A stretch of 64,000 nt of DNA from NCBI GenBank assembly GCA_020284085.1, contig JACEVL010000004.1:1-64000 (forward strand). The letters are read 5' to 3'. The DNA comes from Aporrectodea caliginosa. Taxonomy: Eukaryota > Annelida > Clitellata > Crassiclitellata > Lumbricidae. Position numbers and translations under genes: made by a program. The notes under the pieces are model-generated. The model saw only the letters and a list, made by a program, of their open reading frames with translations, did not search any database and had not been told where the DNA came from. This document shows positions 45,101-56,821 of the stretch, one piece after another (the first letter of the stretch is position 1; each line of letters starts with the position of its first letter).

Positions 45101-48100
45101 GAGTGTACTGTATTAGATTGAATTTAGACATTTGTACTTAGGGAACAACCGGAAATCGCTTCGGCCATTTGCCCCGGCCGGATATCGGGTTTTTCGGAAC
45201 TATTCGCCTCGGCAAATAATACCCACGCAAATACCTACAATTTTTGGAATTCGATCAATCTCAAGATTATAGTTACAATTTACAAATAAATTATACAACT
45301 GAACCAAATTTCTGCAACAATTTAAGTATTTAACCGAAAATTGCTATTTAGCGCTGAGATTGGTTGTCATTGTTCTAGCCCTTCGTACTATATTACATGT
45401 AAAAAACGGTACTCGGTTCGTACCCGGATCCGGCAAATAGTACATCCAAATACTCGGATTTGCTACCCGGTAGAAAATGTCTACCCGGTTGTTCCCTATT
45501 TGTACTACATTGCAACACTTCTGTAGCCCAGTGAATTCACAATTCAGTCTAGATGTCATAACACATTGACCGCTGAACATAGTATCTAAACACATGCAAT
45601 AAGGGACGTGTTAACGCATCTGTAGCGGGCAACATGTTAAACATTTGATGACCTTGACTATTATGAATAGTTTCAGAAGCTTTAGATTCCACTTGACTGA
45701 CCTTGTCTCAACAGTTAAAATTAACAGGCTAGACTAAATTGTGAAGGTATTCTGGATTTGATGAGCGCACTATGTGTGTAACTTTCAGGCTGCAATCACT
45801 TGACTGTTTGTCTGTGTGCTAAAGATTGTGTAACGTCTCTGCATCTTAATTTCATGTTGTGCAGCCATTCACTTATATTTGCATCTTTTTAAGTTTATCT
45901 AGATTAACCTCACAGTGAAGAAATATTAGCTATAGAGCTGCATTGGTTTCCCAATCACTTTTAGTAGTATACTCTTGTCGTTAAAGTGTTAAATGATTCT
46001 TTCAGAGCACTAATTCCAAATCATTCTTAATTACAGTTCGTATTCTGTGAGCAGTAACAGTAGCTATGATAACTGATTATAATTTTATTGTAGTGTTTGG
46101 CTGCTGGCTCCAGCATCTTGAACCATGAAGTAGAGAGCGCTAGCATGCGTCCGCTGGCAAAGACCTTAACGCGTCACCTGGACCAGTTGCGGAGCCTGTT
46201 ACGTGAACAGTCGCTCAAGAATCAGACTGCATATACTGACAAGGTACCTGGCCCAATGATGAAGGTGTTTTGTTAGTGTGATCTTTTTGATTATGTGCTC
46301 ACTAGCTGAGATATTTCTAATATATGGTCTTCTTAGTCATCAGTCCTCTAAGAACAAACTCATCATTTTTATCTGATTCAAACTTCTTGCTTTGCTCAAC
46401 CTCAAACAATGGAAAGTGGATACCTTGATGTGTGTAATTTATTGTAATGTAGTTGGACATTTATATAGCACCACCTGTGGGATGCTGTTCATTAAAAGTC
46501 TTGGTCCAACAACACCAATCCATAATGTAATGAGACTGATTACAGCCTTTGGCAGATGATGACTGTTCACAGTTTTATTTTACATTACTATTAAAGAGTC
46601 ATAATCATGCTTGATTTTGTTAAAAAGATTAAGCTTTTTACTGCTACAATTGAGACTTTGCTAGAGGAGTATCTTTTGTAATTGGCTATTTGTTAATCCA
46701 GCCACTTAGTGAAAGCAGTTTCACCTTCAAAACCCTTCTGTTTTCATTTCTTTTCAGTTGTAAATTTATATAGGATTATTTTCTCTAGAGCTGTGAAATT
46801 CTTCTTCAGTTATAGGTATTTTGAAATATAATTTACTTGGGGCTTTTGATTTCGTTTTGTAAAATGTCTGTATTGAAATATGATTTCTTGTCTTTGCACA
46901 TTTTCACTCTTTAGATTATCGAGATGCTGATCGAATTTGATAAACTGTTTGCTGAGTTTGAACTGAGGTAATTTCATTTTTGCATGTATACAAAGTAGTG
47001 CTATGTGTGTCAGTTGCATATTGAGTGTGAGTTGTAATTAAATAGAAAACATATTCTGCTTAAAACGTATTTATATCGATACATATGAAAATATATATGT
47101 ATATATTTAAACTCATTCACGAACATGCACATATTACAGAACTTAATGTCACTTTACACTTTAATGTCAAGAGTGTATTAAACACGACTGGGAACCAATG
47201 CAGTTCGTCGTTAAGGTGTTAAACATTTGTTATGACGGGTTGCAGTTGCTAAGGGTAAACTTGAACTCCTGTGATGTTTTAAATCAAAATGCAATCTTGG
47301 TTACATGAACTCTTGTGGTATTTTGAATAAAGATGCAGCTTTGGTTATCTTTGCCCTTGTGGACTGGACCTTTTCTTATGTGCCTTTGGTGTTTTAAGTT
47401 AGTGTTTGTTGTTTCTGCTGCTGTTGTAAGCCAGTGTTTGTTAACATTCCATTTGCAATTGAGTGAATTACTTTGGTGTGAACTTGTGGATTGAGTTCAA
47501 CAGTAAGTAAGTAAGTATATTCTTGATTGAAAAACCAACTGCTATATTGTATATAGTTTATCAAATAGAAAAAAATGAATTTAAGTATAAACATCAGTGC
47601 TTATCTTTGTTTTGTTTAACGTTTTAACGATGAGCATGTACTAAAAGTGACTGGGAAACCTTGCAGCTCGTCGTTAAAGTGTTAAGATGATAAGAATTAA
47701 GGAACGAATTGCTGTACAAACTGAATTCATTTGTTAATTAATTATTGATATGTAGGGCATTATGTTTAAAAAAATTAAAAGCTTGAGTATTTTTTCTCTC
47801 CATAGCACGCATAGGTTTTATTTCAAGTACACCAGTTTATGTTAGTTGAAGCTCTGTAGATCATAATTTTTGGGTACATTTGTGGGTTAACTTTAAAATT
47901 GTTTTGCATGTAATTTCAGTTATGTTAGTGCCATGGTACCAGTCAAGACAATGCGAGAGCATGACTTGCTACAAGAAGTGATGGTTTTGTTCTGTGAGAC
48001 CGTTCAGAGGTAAATTAAATGTACTGATTAAAAATGTATTAAATTTATCCATTTGAGTCTGTGAATGCAAGCATGCACAACTGCAGCCAATCTCTGTTCC

Positions 48101-51100
48101 ATTATCTTGCACATTACAATTTGTTCTTCATATACAGGTTCATTTTAACGTTCACAGATGCACCCTTTCACAAGAATTCGCAAACATACACATGCTTGCT
48201 GAGTGATATTTTACATACATACACACAACTGCATAGACACATGTCTGCATACTTACTAGTATACACTGGTACACCAAACCTTATAACATGGTTTATTATA
48301 TCACAAATTCTGACACAGATTCTGAAACAACAGCTTTGGTAAACGACCTCATTATAATAGGAACTCATTATAAGGCCTTGATGTAGCCCAGAAGATGGTG
48401 TTATGAGGAGGTTCTGGTATTTACATATAAACATTACCAGTAAATACATACATGCTTAATAATACATGCTCAAACACGCATGGGTATAGATGCTTATGCA
48501 TGTGTGTGTTTCTTCATGCTTACAAGCACATATTGTATTGTATTGTATTCAAACATTTATAAAGCGCCTCTCATAGGGTGAACCATTCAGAGGCGCTCCC
48601 AGTGCGCAAGGCCAAAGAAGAAAAGGTTTTGAGAAAAGCAATGTCTTACAAACATGTATCTGGATTGTTAAATGTTGTCTTGGAATATATCAATACGTAA
48701 CTTTGGGTGACAGCTCACAACAAGATTTTATTGATATTAAAATGAATGTTTATTTATTGTTTACATTGGTAGAGCACTGAAACTTCGTCTTCTTTCACAA
48801 GAGCAGCTTGATGCTTATGACCCAGCACTTATGTTCACAATTCCACGTCTTGCTATTGTCTGGTTAGTAGCCACTCTAAAATGTACTAGAATGTTTAGCT
48901 GATTATATATAAAAATGCTATTACATCTTGTTGATTAACCTTTTCTTAAAGTAGATATCTCTGTGATATGTAAAAGTGTGATCTCTGTTCATTCAAATGA
49001 TTGCATTTATTATTTACGATGCTATGTAAATTGTCCATACATTACATTACAATTTGACCGATTGTCGTCATCTTTGACTTATCGTAATGGTGGGTCACTG
49101 TATCATCCAATGTGACCTGTTAAAAATTGCATCACTGTGTCATCTACTGTCACATACTTAAAATGGAGTCAATTTTTCATTTGATCATTCGCTCTGATTT
49201 CTTTAGCAACGAGTCGTATCACCGTCTGATATTTTAATATCAAGTCACTATGCTGTTTGCTTTGACCTATTGGGAACGGAGTCACTCTTTGTCAACTGCT
49301 CTGGCCAACTTTTTTATTGTATGGCTTGACTATTGTCTCTCATTTTGGAATTTCATCATTGTTGAGATGTCTATTTCTTACAGTGATCTGGCATATTCTG
49401 CTTAACTGGTGGCAATAACTTGATTTGAAAAGCTAAGATCTATTGAGGTGTCAGTGTCATATGTTTTTAGTTTTCTTGTGGTTTTTGTGTTATTTTATTA
49501 CAGTGGCTTGTTGGTTTATCCTGAGGGTCCTCTAAATCCAGATATGGATCCTTTAAACATGTCAGAAATGTTCAGACCTTTTCAGACACTGCTGTTCAAA
49601 ATACGGTGGGTTGAGATCTTGTTTGTGTGTTCTATTTTTAGTTTGAATTTTTAAGACAATTGAATTTATTGTTATCAGTTATTATGAACTTTGCACCAGT
49701 ACTATCAATTGCTTACCGTTCTATGTGTATGCGTGAGTGTGTTTATTTGTCTGAACCATCATCATTATCATCAATTCCTGATGCCAGTCATTTTTGGCGA
49801 TGGGTACGAATGAATGACCTCCGTTGTCCTCAGTCATTTATCAAGACCATTGCTCCCGTTAGTGTTAGTTCAATTGATGTCGTGTCCTCATTTATATTAT
49901 CTATCCAGCTTAGTCTTGGTCTGTCTTTTTTTCGTTCGAATCTTGCGTGAACCTTCATACAGCATAATTTTTTGGATATCTCATTACCTTGTTACCTTGT
50001 GCTGTCAGTTCTTTGAGCTTTAGCGACCGTCATGATCAAGCCTCTCCATTTCCTTCTGTCCGCCGTCGCATCTCTCAGTTCTGCCAAATTCATTCCAGTT
50101 GTTTCATGTATTTCGTCCATCCACTTTTTCCTTGGTCGTCCTTGTTTTCTCCTTCCCTCTCCATATGCTAACATCATCGGATATCTCATAGCAGTCTTTA
50201 TGATGTTGCATATGTTCTCTGTTTAGAGAGTTACTGTGGACTTTAAGTCGTGAGGAGCTCTGGCTGCTTGAGAAGTCGCTCTGCAGCACGGATGATGCCC
50301 CAAGGTCTGACCTCACAAACCTGCAGACGGAACGGGGTCATCCACGACCCCAGCCCACAGGGTGTGAGTCAACCGACTCCCCATCAACACCTGTTGGGTC
50401 AGATACGGAAGATGAGGATAATATCGACCCAGCTAATATGGCCCACGGTGTCATGGTACATTCTGACTCGACAATGACTGTAGTCGAGCGTGTCAACATC
50501 TTGTCTGACTTGGCAGCAGTTGACACCAATGGCCTAGAAAGTGATGAGAACGATGATGTGGAGGAGGAAGTTACAAATTCAGCAGCCTTAGATGATGTTG
50601 TTGCAAGACGACTGCAGCATTCCAAGTCGTGGCCAAAGACGACGCATCGGAGTCCACATTCAACCTACGAACCGGACCCTCAGACGACTGAGGTTGCTTC
50701 GAGTGTTGACTCTGGTGACGAGAATTCTGATCCAAGCCGAGTGACCGAGGGACAGCAGACCCAGGGACAGCAGAGCCACCCACACCGCAGCGGTCACGAG
50801 TTCAACTTCAATCTGCCTTACAACACTGGTTCGCAAGAGGCGCTTGCTGCACCTGTGTCACTCGAAGTGAGCTTTGCTCATGTTCACGAAGCAAATCGTG
50901 TAAAAACGCGATCCAGAAAGCCGGGGTTCATCTACATTGCACAGTCAGAGGACGAGGAGGAGGAGGAGAATCCAAACACAGCGCAGCAGATCTCGTTCAT
51001 AACGGACGCATTCTGCCAGCTCTTCAATCCAAATACGCCGATTGGGAGTGCTGTAGTTCGGCTCAAGAGTGGTGCTAGCTGGGCACAGGCATCTGCCGTG

Positions 51101-54100
51101 AGGGATGGTGCCACAAAGCCAGAGTGCAGCACCCAGTCTGAGAATGGCGGCAACACGGAGTTAGAGACAAGCTACAATGGAAGTGAGAGGCTCCTGCGGC
51201 ATCCGCCAAATTGCCGTCGATGGTTTTCAATGCCAGTTGGCGATACTTCAAGTGAGGTTAGCAGGACTTATGCTTTAGCAAACGATGCTGTTGTCTGTGA
51301 TATAACCGATAGTAGTGCTGCTGCCGATCATTTACCTTTGGATGGTGTCGCTGGATTGATGCCAACATCCTATCACAACTGTCGCACTGACTCCGTATCA
51401 GGGCTTTCATTGGATGCTGGTAGCAGCATGGCATTGCCAGTAACTCGGACTGACGTTATTTTTGGTGATGCATCTCTGACAGGTCTTTCGAGTCTGGAGC
51501 TGTCTACTGCTGCATGTGATGATTTGAACGTTGGTGATGCTGAAGCTGTGTCTGCAAAAGATGAAAGTTCTGATGCAGACAATGACACTGAGTGTATTGT
51601 TAATAGTTCTGAAATAATGGCAGCAGCGGAGATTGTATCTTCTGAAACTGCTGCTGAAGACACGACTCTGGTGACGCTTGGATCTGTAACGCACGAATCT
51701 ATGGCCAACTGGTCGTCTGTGACATTAGAACCCGTGATGCAATTACCTGTGTCATTAGGAGCTGTAACAAATGTAACAAATGGGTCAGTGACACAGTCAC
51801 ATGCGGCACAGGCAAGAAATCTTTCAACATTGGACAATTGCCAGAGGCTAGAGTCTGCTGAGCTTGGAGCCAGTCTCTCGAACAGAAAAGTTATCGGAAA
51901 TTCAGGCAAGCGAAAGATTTACTCGAGGACTGGTAGGGAAGATGTATCTGGAGAGTCCAGCCGTAGCCACACCAGTGGCAAAGCAGCTGGAAGGTCGGCT
52001 GCAAACTGGGCAACAGCTGAGACGGGGATGCAACCAACATCAGCTGTTGGGCAGAGCAGCTGCTACACATGTCTGGAGTATGACTGGGATAGAGAAAGGT
52101 ATCTGCTTGTAATTCAAATTGCAATCGGATTTTATGACTTCTACAGCACCTTATTATTCGTTGTCTCCTTAATATACAAACAAGCTTGCCTACAAATAAA
52201 TTTGGAGTGGTTAAAGCACTTCAATTTCTGACAGAAATCAATATTAATTGAAAAGAAAAGACTAGGGCTGGTACTGATTCAAAAAAATTAATCGATTAAT
52301 CTAAGAAATTTAGCTTTGATTAATTGATTAATTTCAATTATTTGGTGTCTGTTACGTAAAGCGTGAAAACCTTAAAAATGTAGTCACTGAGTCAGTTACT
52401 ACTTTCTTTCTACAACAAACATTCAGTCATTCCATATACTGAAAGTGATACATCAGCGATTTGTTTGAAGCACGGTTAACAAACTATATATTGCAATGAA
52501 GACAGTCAATTTTGTCACCATTTTTTGACTTTTCCATAAGCATTTACTTTAAATGCAAAATGATCATATAATTTTCCTTCTTGTTCGGCTACTGTGCCTC
52601 ACGTGCTGTTGAGACAGGTTACCTTTTATTAATGTTCCAAATGTGCTTGTATACCAATTAACAAAATGTAAATCAACAATTGATTAACACTCACATAAAT
52701 AAGGTATTAACTTAGAGGTGAACGGACATTGACCTATTTTAGTTAGTTTAATCCATTTCTTGCAATTTTTATAGAGTAGAATTATTAAAAGTGTACATAT
52801 ATAGTAGAGAGTGACATGGGGAATTTCCCCGCGGGGAAACCGCGGTAACCGCGGTAAATCCCGCGGTAATGGGGACAACAATTGCGGTAATACCGCGGTA
52901 ATGGGGACAAAATTGCGGCAATACCGCGGTAATGGGGTTTACTCTCGCGGTAATACCGCGGTAATGGGGAATGAGCCGGCAATAAACCCGGGTGATGTTG
53001 AGAACTTGAGAACTGATAAGGAGAGTTTATTAGTTTCTGAAGCCTACTAGTCAGAAATAGTCAGGACTTGGTTAATGCAAACTGTCCACAAGATAATAAC
53101 AGACTAATGCAGTCAACAATACAAATAGTTTTGTAAGCTAAAAACTGTTATTTTTAATTTGAATTTGTGTAAACTTTTTGCGGGGAATGTGATGTCGTCC
53201 TGCGGGGATGGGGTGGGGATGGGGAGCAAACCTGCGGGGATGGGGTGGGGATGGGGAGCAAACCTGCGGGGATGGGGCGGGGATGGGGACAAACCCTGCG
53301 GGGATGGGGTGGGGATGGGGACGACTAACTTGGTGCGGGGTGGGGATGGGGACGAGATTGTCTCCCCATGTCACTCTCTAATATATAGCCACAGCTATGT
53401 GAATTAAAACAAAAAATTTTCTGGCAATGAAACAAAAATTTTGTTTTCTGGGAATGCTGACAAATTACTTTAGGCTTGAGCATGATGCATCATACCTGTG
53501 AATATTTATAGCTATGATAATATAATACTGCAGATGTAGAAGCCTAAGGTATTACTGAAATTCATTTCTATCATCTCTACAGTTGTAAGTCATTTATCAG
53601 TCTGTAGATTGATAGCTACAGCAAGATTATAATGAGAAGACTGTCAATGAATGATCGTCCACAGTCTGAATACTGTTGACAAATTTTTTGTAGCAATTTT
53701 GATGGAAACTATTTGAGTAGTGTTTGTGATTGGCAAATAATCAAGTAAATGTGGTGATATAGGTGATATGCTCATAATATATGTTTTTGTGTGTGTGCAT
53801 GTGCGTGCGTGCATATATATGTAGAGAGAGTTTATTGCATTATATTATTATTAATAAATAATTTAAATGATTTAAATGAACAGGTCGTTGCAAAATTGCA
53901 GCTACTGCAGCAGTGAGACAAGTTCCTATACATCTGAGAACCATGATGACGAAGAAATTGCGATGGCCATCCAGGCTGCAGAAGTGGCTGCAAGAAATGA
54001 GGCCAGGTCAAGGTTCAAGAGCAGCACTGACCTCATTCATCGACTTTTTGTTTGTATTTCTGGTTGGTTCAATTTAATTTCTTAGTTTCATCTGTTGCTG

Positions 54101-56548
54101 TTGAATCTGTTGCTGTTTTATCACTGCTAGATCCTCTTTGGGATAGAATGAGAAAAATTTGGATTAGAAGTGATCACTGTTACAGACTCTGGTTCTTATT
54201 ATTCTTATGAGAATTTTTAATGCGTGCAGTTGCACAGAATTATGAATATTAGAAACAGTTAGTCTGCTGCCAAGTAGTAATGCACTTGGGTATCCAGATC
54301 AGTTGAAAGCCAGTGTAAAATAATGAGTTTTGATGTGTTTCTTGATGGAAGGAAAAGATTTTGAGCTTTGATGAAAGATTGGTAGTCGGTTTCATTCTTT
54401 GGGATATGGTATGGAATGTATGATTACTTTTGACATTTCTGCATCATAGTGCAGCCAGATTGCATGTACTTGAAGATCATAGGTTAGAGGTGGTTATAAG
54501 GGATACAACTAGTTGGAAGTAGGTAAGTAGGTAGGTAGGAGTGTTGGTGCTGAGGATTTTATAGGCTTTAATCCATCATCAATTCTACAGGAAGCCAATA
54601 TAGAGTTGGGCTAAGGAATTTAAGGAGTTGCACATCATGTGAACAAGAGAATGTTATATTTGTTGAAACCTGCATTTGGATGCAGGTTTTAGTGTCTGCC
54701 TTTGGTACAGATTTAGCGTGTCTTGTTCTCTAGGCAATTTATTTTCCAAGATGAGTAACTGTTAGGAAACAATCTCCCAATAGTTGCTCTTGCCACATCT
54801 GTGCTTGAGTCATGCTGACAAGGACAGTAGCTCAGTAAATACACCAAGATGTTACCTGTATTGCCATCTTTTTTTCTATTCAGGTGTGGCTGACCAGTTA
54901 CAGACGAACTATGCCAGTGATCTGAGACATATTCTGAAGGCAGTGTTTGAGTGCAACACTTCAGACATTGCTGAAAAGCAAACAACAGCTGCACCATTGC
55001 AAGAGTTTCCGGTGGATAGTGCCAATGATGCGAGCGAAGACCTGGATTATGGCTACGAAAGTACACAACCACCTGTGGGGAACAGAGCTTCTCAGGAATC
55101 CATTGGTGGTCAGCCAGATTCTAGCGATTCATCAGGTAAATACAGACTTCTTTGGAACTGAGGACTCTGATAGAATGCGGATAATGGGATTGTGTTTGAC
55201 TGTAGTCATGGATGAGTTTCTGAATGCATATATTCATTTAATATTTAATCTCTAGGTTGACACACCGCAACCCATTACAGAAAGTGGTATTGCCCGTTAA
55301 AAAGAAAAATGGAAATAATTAATAGTTTTTAAATATCTGTTCCAGCAAGGAGTGACATGGTCAACAAAGCAACATCAAACTCTTAAATAAGATCCTCGAG
55401 ATGTAATTTTTGTCATCTTTAAGCGGCAAGAGAAAGTCAAAATATTTATGTGAGTGTAGTGTGACTGGGAATGAATTGGGATGTTTTGCGGTGCATTTTT
55501 GTCCATCCAAGTCTCTTTTTGACGACTTGTTGGTGTTTGCTTATTGTTTATGCATGTTTATTAGTTTGGAGATTTTTTTATTTATGTTTGTACTCTTTTC
55601 AGAACCACCTGAATGGATTCCTGATGAGCAGTCTTCTCACTGCATGGCCTGTCGAGTGGCTTTCACTTTTGTGCGTCGCCGTCATCACTGTCGAAACTGT
55701 GGAAAGGCAAGTGTCCTTATTTTAAGTAAAGCTTTAGTAGAAGTAGTTCAGTTTAACGGCAGTGTGTGATAACAAAGATCATTAGCATCGCCCTCCTCCT
55801 TATCTCCAGCCTTGGGACTCGCACTGCATAGCACTATAGCATGGACGTGCAGTGGCTGAGGTTTTTTAAAGTAAAGCATTCTGTGATTATTATGGATGCA
55901 GAGAAAGGGAAGACTGACATATAAGAAGCTATTATACTAGTTTAGTATTTCTGAGAGGCTGTTAATTTCTCTCTGTCTGTCTCTGTCTCTGTGTCACTCT
56001 CTCTATCTCTCTCTCTCTCTTCTCTTCTCCTGTGGGGCGCTGTGGTGTGGGGTATGTTCGGTGCCTTGCAGCCGGAGGGTTGCAGGTTCGAATCCACCTC
56101 AAGCCGTCCGCGTAGGGACCTTGAGCAAGTCCTTCACGCACAATTGCTCTGCAATATAATTATAATTATGTATAAAATATAATTAAATATAATTATGCGC
56201 TGCCGAGGTGTGTGGCACTTTTGAGCTTAGTACAAAGGGCGATATCAAAGATCAGTTGTATTGTATTGTATTGTATTCTCTTCTCTTCTGTCTGTCTCTT
56301 TAGTACGGCTGAATGGATAGCAAAGTATGTGAGAGGTTATAAAAGAGTACTACACTAATGCTTTGCTGCATACATATATATACTTAAATGCCTTCATGCT
56401 TAATGTTTGCTGTTGAATTTTCCAGCTTTTCTGTAGCCATTGTTCTTCCAACAGTGTTCCACTTCCACAGTTTGGACACGCAAAACCTGTAAGAGTCTGC
56501 AACCGCTGCTATATGTTTCGTGTGACGCCTTTTACTACGATGCACTGA
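42116..56548 (+). CDS. ZFYVE28: Lateral signalling target protein 2 (LST2/ZFYVE28), complete, 12 exons
   Basis: LST2 is a FYVE protein that binds PI3P on early endosomes and dampens EGF receptor signalling (known for human ZFYVE28 and worm lst-2). Exons: 42116-42151, 44706-44984, 46094-46243, 46915-46967, 47920-48009, 48773-48862, 49504-49605, 50227-52098, 53884-54062, 54884-55135, 55603-55706, 56426-56548; about 1,109 aa (human 887). Phases agree at every junction. The N-terminal conserved region (about 1-300: [44 protein letters not shown]) is followed by a long acidic, Ser/Thr-rich, probably disordered part encoded by the 1.9-kb exon 8, a conserved helix ([12 protein letters not shown], residues about 940-951) and the C-terminal FYVE zinc finger (about 1037-1103: [28 protein letters not shown], all eight cysteines present). 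Intron 11 uses a GC donor. Confidence 0.95.
42711..43101. mobile_element. hAT-like non-autonomous element, family G copy 2 (right end lost)
   Basis: TAGGGCTGCGGATTTTAACA and then TGATAATGTGAAACGTTTGA, AACTGACTCAGTGACTGCAT and TTAATCGATTAATCTAAG match the copy at 25,883-26,319 in order. The terminal TACCAACCCTA is missing. It lies in LST2 intron 1. Confidence 0.7.
43102..44705 (+). other. Remainder of LST2 intron 1
   Basis: Non-coding. GTGCCTTAGAAATTTGGAGA at about 44,495 resembles GCGCTTTAGAAGTTTGGAGA at about 10,280, which suggests a further dispersed repeat that I could not delimit. The open frames at 43728-44018 are not recognisable. Confidence 0.4.
45139..45498. mobile_element. 360-bp hAT-like MITE with perfect 8-bp target duplication
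   Basis: Inverted ends TAGGGAACAACCGG (14 bp exact) and flanking TTTGTACT on both sides (45131-45138 and 45499-45506). The interior repeats CGGCAAAT and ACCCGG words. It is non-coding and lies in LST2 intron 2. Confidence 0.92.
45934..45993 (-). mobile_element. TTAA miniature element, copy 5 (left end decayed)
   Basis: GAGCTGCATTGGTTTCCCAA then TCACTTTTAGTAGTATACTC and TTGTCGTTAAAGTGTTAA. The right terminus is intact and the left repeat has been lost. It ends 100 bp before LST2 exon 3. Confidence 0.7.
47150..47222 (+). mobile_element. TTAA miniature element, copy 6
   Basis: CACTTTACACTTTAATGTCA then AGAGTGTATTAAACACGACT, GGGAACCAATGCAGTTCGTC and GTTAAGGTGTTAA. It shares the CACTTTACACTTTAATG start with copy 2, which suggests a subfamily. 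It lies in LST2 intron 4. Confidence 0.75.
47504..47545 (-). mobile_element. Retrotransposon 3' tail with (TTAC)n
   Basis: (GTAA)n followed by GTATATTCTTGATTG, matching the tail at 6,331. It lies in LST2 intron 4. Confidence 0.4.
47616..47685 (+). mobile_element. TTAA miniature element, copy 7
   Basis: 70 bp from TTAACGTTTTAACGATGAGC to GCTCGTCGTTAAAGTGTTAA, with TTAA at both ends and the family core. It lies in LST2 intron 4, about 400 bp from copy 6. Confidence 0.85.
48531..48640 (-). mobile_element. L2-like retrotransposon 3' tail with (TGTAT)n
   Basis: (TATTG)n then TATTCAAACATTTATAAAGC, GCCTCTCATAGGG and CAGAGGCGCTCCCAG, the same end structure as the fragments at 5,997 and 35,501. It lies in LST2 intron 5. 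Confidence 0.6.
49985..50178 (-). mobile_element. Reverse transcriptase C-terminus, family R copy 2, with 11-bp target duplication
   Basis: The minus-strand frame reads [20 protein letters not shown] then [20 protein letters not shown], matching copy 1 at 8,885-9,150 with only about six differences in some 190 bp. GGATATCTCAT flanks it exactly (49974-49984 and 50179-50189), so this is a 5'-truncated, target-primed insertion. It sits in LST2 intron 7 and ends 48 bp before the exon 8 start. Confidence 0.92.
52263..52580 (-). mobile_element. hAT-like non-autonomous element, family G copy 3
   Basis: TAGGGCTGGTACTGATTC then AATTAATCGATTAATCTAAG, GTAGTCACTGAGTCAGTTAC and TGCAATGAAGACAG is the reverse of the copies at 25,883 and 42,711. 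The far end is not clear. It lies in LST2 intron 8. Confidence 0.65.
52805..53380. mobile_element. 576-bp hAT-like element with GC-rich interior
   Basis: Exact 18-bp inverted ends TAGAGAGTGACATGGGGA (52805-52822 and 53363-53380) and a perfect 8-bp duplication ATATATAG (52797-52804 and 53381-53388). The left interior is built of CCGCGGTAAT repeats (52,835-52,975), the right of GGGGATGGGG units (53,195-53,355), with an AT-rich middle. It is non-coding and lies in LST2 intron 8. Confidence 0.95.
53195..53355 (+). repeat. G-run minisatellite (GGGGATGGGG-type)
   Basis: Five units of about 35 bp, each with several runs of four Gs (TGCGGGGATGGGGTGGGGAT). This spacing could form G-quadruplexes on the plus (sense) strand of the LST2 transcript. 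It is part of the hAT-like element. Confidence 0.85.
56030..56280 (+). mobile_element. tRNA-derived SINE, family 2
   Basis: The tRNA-like head has a B box GGTTCGAATCC (about 56,086-56,096). It is followed by AGGGACCTTGAGCAAGTCCT and CACGCACAATTGCTC, the body also seen at 17,797, and ends in (TGTAT)n. It lies in the GC-AG intron 11 of LST2, after a CT-rich run at 55,970-56,030. Confidence 0.75.
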
Positions 56549-56815
56549 CGAACGATTATTGCTATATCAGATGTGCGTCATTACGCCCTAGTACTGTAAG
56601 CAGTCTTGCCGTGACAATGTTTGTGACAGCAGCTACTGTTGCAACATTTAATGTAATTGTCAGAACAATTGCCTGCTACATGTTGCAGAGCTTTGTAATT
56701 ACACTTGCGACTGTAAATTCTGTGATAGTGGCTTCACAAACGTGTAAGTTGTCGTGCAGTTGCTTTAGGGATTGTGGTTGTGGAACCTTATTGGCTGTAA
56801 CGATCTGTGTGCTGT

Positions 56816-56821
56816 AATAAA
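56816..56821 (+). promoter_or_regulatory. Possible poly(A) signal of LST2
   Basis: AATAAA, 268 nt after the LST2 stop codon, is the first canonical signal downstream. Confidence 0.5.
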
